This document shows, piece after piece, positions 24,273 through 31,469 of a stretch of 33,916 bases of DNA. This stretch comes from an uncultured Clostridia bacterium (lineage in GTDB: Bacteria > Bacillota > Clostridia > Oscillospirales > Ruminococcaceae), in the NCBI GenBank assembly GCA_937894185.1, contig CALCSA010000485.1, forward strand, positions 1 to 33,916, given 5' to 3'. Position numbers and translations under genes: made by a program. Below the pieces are notes generated by a model. It was not told where the DNA came from. It searched no databases and saw nothing but the letters and a program-made list of their open reading frames with translations. Every line of letters begins with the position of its first letter. Position 1 is the first letter of the stretch.

Positions 24273-26090
24273 CTATTTGTGGGAAGCGCCGTGAGCCGGC
24301 GTCACGTAGTTTCCATCCACTTTTTTGATCAGCTTGCCCTCCCGCACCAGCTCGCTGGGGCGGTAGATGTCGTTGATGTTCCAGCAGCCCGGAGTGGGCA
24401 CTGGGATGTTTTCCATAGGCACATCAATGAGGCAGGGCTGGCCGCCGGCAATCGCCTCTCTCAGAGCGGGAGCGAAGTCGTCTGCCTTTTCCACCCGCAC
24501 CGACTTCACGCCATAGCCCTTGGCAATGGCAGCCCAGTCGGGGTTATAGGACTTCCCATCGGGAGTGGTGAACAGGGTGCCGAACTGGGTGCCAAAGTTG
24601 GCTTTCTCCAGACCTGCGATGGTTCCAAAGGCGGAGTTGTTCATCACTACCCAGATGACGGGGATGTTCTGCTCCACAGCGGTGGCCAGTACCGAGGGAT
24701 TGGTACCGAAGCCGCCGTCGCCGATCAGGGTGATCACCACTTGATCGGGGGCAGCCAGCTTGGCTCCCAGCACCGCCGCCGAGCCAAAGCCCATGGTGGC
24801 AAGGCCGGAAGGGTGATGGATGGTGCCGGGCACGGTGACGTCAAACTGCTGGGCCACACCGTTTTTGTTCCAGCCCACATCGGTGAAGATAAGAGCGTCC
24901 TCGGGCAGCTCCTGCTTTACATCCCGCAGAATGCGCTGGGGCGTCATGGGGAAGCGGCCGTCGTCACACACTGCCTGATTCTTCGCCTTAAAGTCGGCCT
25001 TGGCCTTGGCGATTTCTTCCCGCAGTCCGGGACGGCGGATGCCTTCCGGCCGGAGCTCCTTCACCGCATCCAGAATCTGAGTCAGCGCCAGCTTGAGGTC
25101 CGCTACCGCCCCAATGGCCACCGGATAGTTCCGGCCGATTTCGCCGGGGTCGATGTCAATTTGCAAGAAGCGGGTGGTGGGCATGTGGAAGGTGACACCG
25201 TCATACCAGCTGGAGCTGTCGGCTTCCGCCAAGCGAGTGCCCAGCGCCAGAATCACATCGGCTTCCAGTGTTTTTTGGTGGGTAAAATCAAAGCCCCAGA
25301 ACCCGGTCTGCCCCAGTAGGAGAGGGTGCCGGTCGGAAACACAGCCCTGCCCCATCAAGGTGCGGGAAATGGGAATATCGCAAAATTCCGAAAGCTCCGC
25401 CAGCTCCCGGGAAGCATCTGCCAGCAGGATGCCGCCTCCTGCATGGAGCACGGGATGCTTAGCTTCCACCAGCTCCCGGGCCATCTCCTTGGCGATGGCG
25501 GGGTCCAGCGCAGGCTTGCCGGTAAAGGAGCTGTCCCGGTGGGTGCGCAGGAACAAGTCCTCCTCAATTTCCCGGGAGAACATATCCATAGGCACCGAAA
25601 TCAGCACAGGGCCGGGGCGTCCGCTTTCCGCCAAACGAAAGGCTTTGTCCAGAATGGAGGGCATGGCCTCTGGGTCGTCGATCCGCCAGGCCCGTTTGAC
25701 AAAGGGCTTGTAGATATCGTACTGGGAGCCGTCGCAGTGCATGTTAACTTCCTGATGGGGGTGACGGCCGTAGTAGTAGCTTGGCACATCCCCGGCGATC
25801 ACTACCATGGGGATGGAATCAAAGGCGGCGTTGGCCACACCGGTGGTGGCGTTGGTCAGCCCCGGCCCCAGATGGCAGAGCACCACGCCGGCCTTCTTTT
25901 TGATGCGGGCGTAACCGTCGGCGGCGGTAGAGGCTACCTGCTCGTGGCGCACCGACACATACTTGATCTTCTCACTGCGGGACAGAGCATCCAGCATGCC
26001 GATGACGGTGTGCCCGCACAGGCCGAAGATATATTCCACACCCCGGCGCTCCAGGTAGTCCACCATCAAATCGGAAAGCAGCTTCTTCAT
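24273..26090 (-). CDS. Thiamine-diphosphate-dependent enzyme (acetolactate synthase-like family)
   Basis: A 605-residue enzyme of the decarboxylase/ligase class. The catalytic Glu50 lies in VRHEQVASTAADGYAR, and the cofactor motif is GDG (457-459) to NN (484-485). A central domain (about 200-345) has the usual Rossmann-like fold, though its FAD residues are not clear. It should break or form a C-C bond next to a keto group: a 2-keto acid decarboxylase, benzaldehyde-lyase-like, or 2-hydroxyacyl-CoA lyase role is possible. It is not a typical biosynthetic IlvB, because there is no ilvN nearby and it is surrounded by catabolic-type genes. GGGGGAG precedes the ATG. Confidence 0.85.
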   Translation of the reverse strand: MKKLLSDLMVDYLERRGVEYIFGLCGHTVIGMLDALSRSEKIKYVSVRHEQVASTAADGYARIKKKAGVVLCHLGPGLTNATTGVANAAFDSIPMVVIAGDVPSYYYGRHPHQEVNMHCDGSQYDIYKPFVKRAWRIDDPEAMPSILDKAFRLAESGRPGPVLISVPMDMFSREIEEDLFLRTHRDSSFTGKPALDPAIAKEMARELVEAKHPVLHAGGGILLADASRELAELSEFCDIPISRTLMGQGCVSDRHPLLLGQTGFWGFDFTHQKTLEADVILALGTRLAEADSSSWYDGVTFHMPTTRFLQIDIDPGEIGRNYPVAIGAVADLKLALTQILDAVKELRPEGIRRPGLREEIAKAKADFKAKNQAVCDDGRFPMTPQRILRDVKQELPEDALIFTDVGWNKNGVAQQFDVTVPGTIHHPSGLATMGFGSAAVLGAKLAAPDQVVITLIGDGGFGTNPSVLATAVEQNIPVIWVVMNNSAFGTIAGLEKANFGTQFGTLFTTPDGKSYNPDWAAIAKGYGVKSVRVEKADDFAPALREAIAGGQPCLIDVPMENIPVPTPGCWNINDIYRPSELVREGKLIKKVDGNYVTPAHGASHK

Positions 26091-26102
26091 CGGTTCTCCC
26101 CC

Positions 26103-26921
26103 TTACAGATCATGTTTTTGCAGATAATCTTTGGCGCTTGCAATGCAGCGGCGCACGTGCTCGGCGTAGCCGAATTCCGCAGCGTTGACCAGATGAGGCA
26201 GTTCGATGCTGCAGGTGGTGTTCTTGGGCATCCGGCTGATGTAGGCCGCCATGTCGATGGCGCCTTCTCCGCAGTAGCGCCTCGCATCCCGGCCGATGAC
26301 AATCAGCTCCTCGCTGGTGTCGGGAATGGCGGCAGGGCCGTCGCACAGGTGGAAGAAGTTAAACCATTCCGGGGGACAGCTTTCCAGCTCCTCCGGTTTG
26401 ACTCGGGAGCGGTGGGCGTGGAGGGTATCCACCATCAGGCCCATATTGCTTCTGTTTACCCCTTCCAGAACCTCTTTGGCCTGAGTCAGAGTGCTGACAC
26501 TGGCTCAGGTGACAAATTCCAGCTGCACTCCCAGGCCGTATTTAGCGGCGAGATCGCAGAGCTCGCCAAACTTTTCGATATAGTAAGGTTTGTTGGAGGT
26601 CCAGATGCTGGAAAGCACAAACTTGGCTCCCAAAGACGCTCCTACTTCCATGGCCGGCTCGTAGCTGCGAAGATCCACCCCTTCCAGAATCCGCATCAAC
26701 TCAATGTCGTGGATGCCGACGCCGGTGGCCTCCATTGCCCGTTTGGTCTGGGCCAGCAACTGAGGCTGGCTGGCCAGATCGTAATTCCCCTCCCCTGCAA
26801 CTCCAAGGTTGACCAGACGGGGGCTGACATAGTCATAGCCGGCCATAGCGGCAATATAAATCAGTTCCGGTGTAGGACACCGCAGCGCGGTAAGGTGAGC
26901 CAGAGAAAATTTGCGCTCCAT
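26103..26921 (-). pseudogene. Sugar-phosphate isomerase/epimerase (TIM barrel) interrupted by an in-frame TGA
   Basis: Reading from the ATG at 26921 (AAGGAGG upstream), the frame codes for a xylose-isomerase-like TIM barrel: FSLAHLTALRCPTPELIYIAA, the IHDIELMRI strand, then GLGVQLEFVT, a TGA at 26507-26505, and in the same frame ASVSTLTQAKEVLEGVNRSNMGLMVDTLHAHRSRV down to the TAA at 26103. The full length is 272 residues, normal for the family. Relatives often have Trp after this Glu-Phe pair, so TGG to TGA is the simplest explanation. Split at the TGA, neither half can fold as a barrel. It sits 27 bp after the aldehyde dehydrogenase gene and 12 bp before the TPP-enzyme gene, inside the operon. 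Confidence 0.85.
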
Positions 26922-26948
26922 ATCCTGTTCCTCCTTCGTGGTGGTGTA

Positions 26949-28364
26949 TTATGCCTCAAGGGCGGGATCGTAAAAGCTTCCGAACAGCTCCTTGTTGGAG
27001 GGCATATCCATGGGAATGGGCCGGGAAACCCAGGTGGTGTTCATATAATGCTTGAGGCTGATGTTTTCCGAGACGATATTGCCGCCCCAAGTTCCGCAGG
27101 ACATGGATGAGGTCATGGGCATGCCGTTGGTGGCGGAGCCTGCATTGGCTTTGGACTGGGGCTGCCGCACCATAATCCGGGAGACGGGAGCGGCCAGACC
27201 AAGGCGGTGAATGTGGTCGTCATTAAAGGAGTAGATGCCCACCGAGTGACCTTTTCCGCCAATATCGTAGATTTTCCGCATCATGTCCAGAGCGTTTTCA
27301 AATTCGCCCTCGTATTTATGTACCGCCAACAGGGTGGTGAGCTTCTCTTGGCAAAACTTTTTCTCGGGAGCAATGCCGTTCCCTTCCACAAAGATGAATT
27401 TGCGGTCCTCGGGAATGGTAAAGCCTGCGGCCTGCGCCAGCTTTTGGGGCGGAATGGCCACGGTATCGGACAGGCGGTGGCCCTCTTGATCCCACATCAC
27501 TTTGCCCAGCATTTCCCGCTGGGTGGCGTCGGCAAAGTAGCCGCCTTCCGCCTCCAACTGCCGGAGCACCGCGTCGTAAATGCTGTCGTGAACCACAAGG
27601 TTTCCGTCGGCGGAGCACCCCGAGCCGTAGTCGGAGGTTTTAGAAAGCATGGTGTTGTGGCAAGCTTCCACCACATCGGCGGTCTCATCAAAGATCATGG
27701 TGGCGTTGCCAGCCCCCGAACCGTAGGCCGGGGTTCCGGAAGAGTAGGCCGCCTTGACCATAGGTCTGCCGCCGGTGGCAATGACCAAATCGCTGCATGC
27801 CATCAGAGCATGGGTCATGGGGATGGAGGGCTGGGTGATGCAAAGGAGAATATCCTCGGGGGCTCCCTCTTCTCGCAGGGCCTCCCGCATCATCTCCACA
27901 CATTTGTAGGTGGTCTTTTTGGTGCGGGGATGGGGGCTGAAAATAATAGCGTTCCGCGCCTTGATAGAGTAGACCGCCTGTCCGCCGGGGGTCAGGTCGG
28001 GGTTGGTGGTGGGAACCAGAGAGCCGATGATTCCCACGGGCTTTGCGTATTTGACAATGCCCTTGGCCGGGTCCTCCTCGATAATGCCTACGCTTTTTTG
28101 GCGCAGGGCATCCCGCAGAATCCCCTTAATCTTGCCCCGCTTGTTAAGACGGGATACCGGGTCGCCCAGACCGCCTTCCGCGATGCCCATATCGGTGAGC
28201 ATGGCCCAGGCCTTTTTATTGTAGACCGACCAGGCTACCTTTTGGCAAAGGCGATCAATCCGCTCCTGATCGTAGGTTTCCAAAATCTTTTGCGCTGCCC
28301 GTGCGCGTTCCAACAGCTCATCCAGTTCCCGGGCTTGTTCCGGGGTCATCTCTTTTGTTGCCAT
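26949..28364 (-). CDS. CoA-acylating aldehyde dehydrogenase
   Basis: A 471-residue NAD(P)-dependent enzyme that would turn an aldehyde into an acyl-CoA or reverse this. The AdhE/EutE-type fold is shown by YAKPVGIIGSLVPTTNPD, VIATGGRPMVKAAY, GSGAGN and the catalytic Cys250 in SDYGSGCSADGNL. The Cys context resembles acylating sulfoacetaldehyde dehydrogenases (SauS) more than AdhE, but I cannot prove the substrate. The ATG at 28364 has GGAGG 8 bp upstream; the longer frame to 28445 overlaps the promoter start point and is rejected. It is the first gene of the leftward operon. Confidence 0.88.
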   Translation of the reverse strand: MATKEMTPEQARELDELLERARAAQKILETYDQERIDRLCQKVAWSVYNKKAWAMLTDMGIAEGGLGDPVSRLNKRGKIKGILRDALRQKSVGIIEEDPAKGIVKYAKPVGIIGSLVPTTNPDLTPGGQAVYSIKARNAIIFSPHPRTKKTTYKCVEMMREALREEGAPEDILLCITQPSIPMTHALMACSDLVIATGGRPMVKAAYSSGTPAYGSGAGNATMIFDETADVVEACHNTMLSKTSDYGSGCSADGNLVVHDSIYDAVLRQLEAEGGYFADATQREMLGKVMWDQEGHRLSDTVAIPPQKLAQAAGFTIPEDRKFIFVEGNGIAPEKKFCQEKLTTLLAVHKYEGEFENALDMMRKIYDIGGKGHSVGIYSFNDDHIHRLGLAAPVSRIMVRQPQSKANAGSATNGMPMTSSMSCGTWGGNIVSENISLKHYMNTTWVSRPIPMDMPSNKELFGSFYDPALEA

Positions 28365-28433
28365 ATCAAAAACCTCCCTACGATTGTGTTCTGCTCGTTC
28401 CTCTTTGTACATCGTGATATTTCTTTCATTGTA

Positions 28434-28462
28434 ACTATACCCCATATCTTGAGATAAGAAAA
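28434..28462 (-). promoter_or_regulatory. Promoter of the aldehyde dehydrogenase operon
   Basis: On the minus strand -35 TTTTCT (28462-28457), a 17-bp spacer and -10 TATAGT (28439-28434). Start near 28427, leader about 63 nt. The poor -35 is typical of a promoter that needs an activator. It is preceded by the shared regulatory module described for 28454-28500. Confidence 0.7.
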
Positions 28463-28500
28463 ATTGTTATTTCTTATTTAAAGCATAGTTAAATCTTATG
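28454..28500 (-). promoter_or_regulatory. Candidate activator module, copy 1 (aldehyde dehydrogenase operon)
   Basis: On the minus strand: CATAAGATTTAACTATG (28500-28484), exactly 15 bp, then AACAATTTTTCTTAT (28468-28454) covering the -35. The first box is a CATA-N9-TATG dyad with T-N11-A. The region also contains ATAAGAAA (28454-28461) paired with TTTCTTAT (28470-28477). Copies 2 and 3 have the same order and spacing. Confidence 0.65.
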
Positions 28501-28502
28501 TG

Positions 28503-28967
28503 TCACATCCGCAGACGCATTTCCGGACGGGTAGACTCCTGAAAACCCAGCTGATCGTATAAAGATTTGCCTGCCTGAGTGGCGGTCAGATCAATAGAAT
28601 CCACCCCTAGTTTGCGGGCCTCCTCCACTATACGGCTCACCACCAAAGAGGCGTATCCTTTGCGCCTGTGCTGCGGATCAGTGATGACATTAAGGAGGGT
28701 ACCGGTTTTGCCGGTGGGAAATACCACCGACGCCGGCTTGTTGCAGATTGCCAGATAGGCGGTGGAAACCACGTTTCCATCCACTTCCGCAAAGACCGCC
28801 AGAAAGCTTTTGTCCTCCAGCCCCTGCCAAAAGTAACCGGGAAGCTGGGCCAGAATCTTCTCGCGATCCGAGGGAGAAATCTCCCCGTAATCGGCGGCAA
28901 TGTAGTCCATGCGCAGGCGAACCAGCAGTTCAATGTCTCCTTGATGGGCGGTGCGTATGGCAACCAT
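28503..28967 (-). CDS. GNAT-family N-acetyltransferase
   Basis: A 154-residue acetyltransferase. The N-terminal strand MVAIRTAHQGDIELLVRLR and the acetyl-CoA loop in TGKTGTLLNVITDPQHRRKGYASLVVSRIVEEA (Q/RxxGxG/A form RRKGYA) define the family; DSIDLTATQAGKSLYDQLGF is the typical C-terminal part. The substrate is unknown. The ATG at 28967 is preceded by AAGGAGG at 6 bp; a longer frame to 29048 has no ribosome site. It lies between copy 1 and copy 2 of the shared promoter module and ends 2 bp from copy 1. Confidence 0.85.
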   Translation of the reverse strand: MVAIRTAHQGDIELLVRLRMDYIAADYGEISPSDREKILAQLPGYFWQGLEDKSFLAVFAEVDGNVVSTAYLAICNKPASVVFPTGKTGTLLNVITDPQHRRKGYASLVVSRIVEEARKLGVDSIDLTATQAGKSLYDQLGFQESTRPEMRLRM

Positions 28968-29070
28968 GCCCTTCCTCCTTCTAGACAGGACTTCTCTGGC
29001 AAAGCCTTGAATCCTGTGGTATGATGGGGTAATATCACGGAAAAACATAGATTTGCTTCCGTTCTACTCC

Positions 29071-29117
29071 CATAGTTAATTCTTATGGTTCGGATAATAA
29101 GAAACAATTTGACTTAT
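29071..29117 (+). promoter_or_regulatory. Candidate activator module, copy 2 (4Fe-4S protein gene)
   Basis: CATAGTTAATTCTTATG (29071-29087), 15 bp, then AACAATTTGACTTAT (29103-29117). A second dyad ATAAG-N11-CTTAT (29097-29117) overlaps the -35. The arrangement suggests a regulator bound near -65 and again at the -35, the classic LysR-type layout. Confidence 0.65.
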
Positions 29118-29137
29118 ATCCATTCAGTGACTATGCT
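29109..29137 (+). promoter_or_regulatory. Promoter of the 4Fe-4S protein gene
   Basis: TTGACT (29109-29114), a 17-bp spacer and TATGCT (29132-29137). Start near 29144, leader about 115 nt. An inverted repeat TTTTATG-N7-CATAAAA (29149-29169) lies just after the start. Confidence 0.7.
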
Positions 29138-29148
29138 AAATTTACTAT

Positions 29149-29169
29149 TTTTATGGATTGTGCATAAAA
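29149..29169 (+). promoter_or_regulatory. Inverted repeat just downstream of the transcription start
   Basis: TTTTATG (29149-29155) and CATAAAA (29163-29169) are exact reverse complements with 7 bp between. A degenerate copy at the same offset (30198-30218) follows the promoter of the chorismate-synthase-like gene. It may be a repressor site. Confidence 0.45.
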
Positions 29170-29259
29170 TCAGTGATGTCTCCGCAAGCCCCATCATCTT
29201 GTTCTGCCAAGACCTGATCCCACGGAAATTCAGCTGAAACCAGAAAGGAATGATGCTCT

Positions 29260-30093
29260 GTGACAGCGTTGGATCTTGATCGAATTGCCGCCGCATTTGT
29301 GGAGTCTTCACCCCTCAACCGTGTTGCCGCCGACAAAGCTCTCCGCCCCGATCTTGTGGGAATGAAGATGCTGGAAGCCCCTATTTTTGGGTTTGCAGCA
29401 GCGGACGATGATTACATTCTCAGCCTGCAGGACAATCCCGGGGCCAACCTAAAGATGGACCCACCCACCTTTTGGCTGGAGGGCGCCAAGACCGTCATCT
29501 CCCTGTTCCTGCCCTTTCCCGATGAGGTAAAGCGCAGCAATCGGCTGGACCGCCAACTGCCCTCTCAGGAATACATGCACTCCCGGGTGGATGGGCAGAC
29601 CTTCATTATCGCTTTGTGCCGCCACCTCAAAGAAGCGCTGGAGACCGAGGGTTATCAAGCCGTCATCCCCGCCGCCGATCCCCGTTTCTGGAGTAACGCC
29701 GCTATCGACAAACATGGCAATGGCATGTTGTTTACCAGCAACTGGTCGGAGCGTCACGCCGCTTATGGAGCAGGGCTGGGCACCTTTTCCCTCAACCGGG
29801 CCCTCATCACTCAAAAGGGGATGTCCGGGCGTTTGGGCAGTCTCATCACCAATTTAGAGCTCCCCTCCACTCCCCGGGCTTACACACAGCTGGAGGAGTA
29901 CTGCATTCTTTGTGGCGCATGTATCGTCTCCTGTCCCGCCGAAGCCATTTCGTTGGACAAAGGGAAGCAGCATCCTCCCTGCAACACTTATCTGGGGGGG
30001 ATTCTGGCGGCCAACCGCCCCTACTACGGCTGCGGAAAATGTCAGGTCTCGGTTCCCTGCGAACATAAAGCCCCTGGCATTCCCACGAGATAG
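29260..30093 (+). CDS. QueG-like double 4Fe-4S cluster protein (putative reductase)
   Basis: A 277-residue protein. The C-terminal third has a classic 4Fe-4S set CxxCxxCxxxC in EYCILCGACIVSCPAEAI and a second set made of CNTYLGG with CGKCQVSVPC, as in epoxyqueuosine reductase relatives. The N-terminal part (GAKTVISLFLPFPDEVKRSN; later GAGLGTFSLNRALITQKG) also matches that superfamily. At 277 residues it is about 100 shorter than true QueG and lacks its C-terminal HEAT-like part, so tRNA modification is not assured; an electron-transfer or reductase role in the local pathway is equally plausible. The start is GTG at 29260 with AAAGGA about 10 bp upstream. Confidence 0.8.
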   Translation: MTALDLDRIAAAFVESSPLNRVAADKALRPDLVGMKMLEAPIFGFAAADDDYILSLQDNPGANLKMDPPTFWLEGAKTVISLFLPFPDEVKRSNRLDRQLPSQEYMHSRVDGQTFIIALCRHLKEALETEGYQAVIPAADPRFWSNAAIDKHGNGMLFTSNWSERHAAYGAGLGTFSLNRALITQKGMSGRLGSLITNLELPSTPRAYTQLEEYCILCGACIVSCPAEAISLDKGKQHPPCNTYLGGILAANRPYYGCGKCQVSVPCEHKAPGIPTR

Positions 30094-30118
30094 CCCGGTT
30101 GTCATCTTCTTGCGATTC

Positions 30119-30165
30119 CATAGTATAAACCAATGGATTAGATAGCTACAAACAATTTGACTTAT
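30119..30165 (+). promoter_or_regulatory. Candidate activator module, copy 3 (chorismate-synthase-like gene)
   Basis: CATAGTATAAACCAATG (30119-30135), 15 bp, then AACAATTTGACTTAT (30151-30165), identical in the second block to copy 2. The right half of the first box is AATG instead of TATG. The upstream ATAAG half of the second dyad is missing. Confidence 0.6.
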
Positions 30166-30185
30166 GTCTCCCATGATATTATACT
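30157..30185 (+). promoter_or_regulatory. Promoter of the chorismate-synthase-like gene
   Basis: TTGACT (30157-30162), a 17-bp spacer and TATACT (30180-30185). Start near 30192, leader about 52 nt, with the degenerate inverted repeat at 30198-30218 inside it. Confidence 0.78.
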
Positions 30186-30243
30186 TTTTGTGATAGATTT
30201 TATAAATTCTGCACAAAACGCAACATGGAGGAGGAACTGAACC

Positions 30244-31422
30244 ATGATGGGAAATACCTTTGGCAAACTGTTTCGCATTACAACCTGCGGTGAATCCTAT
30301 TCCGGATGTTTCCGCAAAAAACCAGGAATTCCCAAAGAGCTTTATGGCGGCCTGCTGGTGATTGTGGACGGCGTCCCTGCCGGAATCAAAATTACCGCCG
30401 AGATGGTACAGGCCGAACTGGACAAGCGTAAACCCGGCCAAACCCCCTTGGATTCCCCCCGTTTGGAAAAGGATATCTGCTACATCTTTTCCGGCGTGAT
30501 GGAAAACGATCTGACCACCGGTGCGCCTGTAGGCATTGTCATCCCCAATAACGATATTGAGGACATCCACGTAGGCCAGTACCGGGATTACAAAGATTCC
30601 ATCCGCCCCGGCCACGCCGAATACTGCTACTTTAAGAAATACGGCGAGTTTACCGACTGGGTGGGTGCGGGACGGGCTTCCGGCCGCGAGACTGCCAGCC
30701 GTGTTGCCGGCGGAGCCGTTGCCAAGCAGGTTCTGGATCAGATAGGGATCGACGTCATCGGATTTATCACCGAATCCCACGGCATCAAGGCAAAGCCTGT
30801 TACTTACGAAGAAGCCAAGAAGAACTACCGGGCCAACGAGCTGAACTGCCCTGATCTGGAAGCTGCCCCCAAGATGATCGAGGACATCCTTAAGGTGAAG
30901 GATTCCGGCGATACCTGTGGCGGTGTAGTGGAGCTGATCATCAAGGGTGTTCCTGCCGGGTTGGGCGAGCCTGTCTTTGACCGTCTGGACGCCACCCTTT
31001 CTCACGCTCTCATGTCTATCGGCGCCATCAAGGGCATCGAATTCGGCGCAGGCTTTGAGGTTGCCCGCATGGCAGGTTCCCAGTGCAACGATGAGTCTTA
31101 TGTAGACCCCGAGACCGGACGGGTCGCTTTCTACACCAACAACGCCGGCGGTGTTCTGGGCGGCATCTCCAATGGAAGCGAAATCCGCATCCGTCTGGCG
31201 GTCAAACCCACCCCCACCGTTTCCGTTCCCCAGAAGGCTGTGGATGTGGAGAAGATGGAGGACGGGATTCTGGAGCCCATCACCCGCCGCGACGCCACCC
31301 TGCTTTCCCGCATTTATCCCGTGTGCGAGGCCATGGCCCGCGTCGCCATTCTGGATGCTCTCATGGCTGCCAACGCCTACCGCTCTGTGACCAATATCGA
31401 TCCTAAATGGGATAAAATCTAA
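30244..31422 (+). CDS. aroC: Chorismate synthase family protein, divergent
   Basis: A 392-residue member of the family that removes phosphate from EPSP to give chorismate with reduced FMN. Most blocks are kept: MGNTFGKLFRITT, RPGHAEYCYFKKYG (with the catalytic His of RPGHA), GRASGRETASRVAGGAVAK, GLGEPVFDRLDA, TNNAGGVLGGISNGSEI and KPTPTVS. Two sites are changed: the GESHG signature reads GESYSG, so its catalytic His is Tyr, followed by about 15 extra residues before IVDGVPAGI; and the GRHDP signature reads TRRDA. It may be a paralog with a different reaction or a lineage-specific form. GGAGGAGGA lies 8 bp before the ATG. Its promoter shares a module with the catabolic-type operon. Confidence 0.85.
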   Translation: MMGNTFGKLFRITTCGESYSGCFRKKPGIPKELYGGLLVIVDGVPAGIKITAEMVQAELDKRKPGQTPLDSPRLEKDICYIFSGVMENDLTTGAPVGIVIPNNDIEDIHVGQYRDYKDSIRPGHAEYCYFKKYGEFTDWVGAGRASGRETASRVAGGAVAKQVLDQIGIDVIGFITESHGIKAKPVTYEEAKKNYRANELNCPDLEAAPKMIEDILKVKDSGDTCGGVVELIIKGVPAGLGEPVFDRLDATLSHALMSIGAIKGIEFGAGFEVARMAGSQCNDESYVDPETGRVAFYTNNAGGVLGGISNGSEIRIRLAVKPTPTVSVPQKAVDVEKMEDGILEPITRRDATLLSRIYPVCEAMARVAILDALMAANAYRSVTNIDPKWDKI

Positions 31423-31435
31423 AGGTCATATTCTT

Positions 31436-31469
31436 CCCCCTGTGTCATATCGACATGGGGGGATTTTTT
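31436..31469 (+). terminator. Terminator after the chorismate-synthase-like gene
   Basis: CCCCC plus TGTGTC (31436-31446) pairs with GACATGGGGG (31452-31461) with one bulge, followed by ATTTTTT. The stop codon of the convergent LacI gene (31445-31447) lies within the stem. Confidence 0.8.

Noticed and set aside
23322..25319. 665-codon open frame on the plus strand
   Set aside because: It runs antisense to the HMG-CoA-lyase-like and TPP-enzyme genes, both of which show full catalytic motifs. The His/Gly-rich translation is typical of antisense frames in GC-rich DNA.
26505..26507. TGA as selenocysteine or as Trp codon
   Set aside because: Other genes here use TGG for Trp and TGA as a normal stop. 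The isomerase family is not known as a selenoprotein, and the local hairpin starts at the TGA itself instead of at a typical SECIS distance. A nonsense mutation or base error is simpler.
25326..28457. Further long plus-strand open frames (25326-27110 and 27207-28457)
   Set aside because: Antisense to the TPP-enzyme, isomerase and aldehyde dehydrogenase genes; no motif, no plausible start signals.
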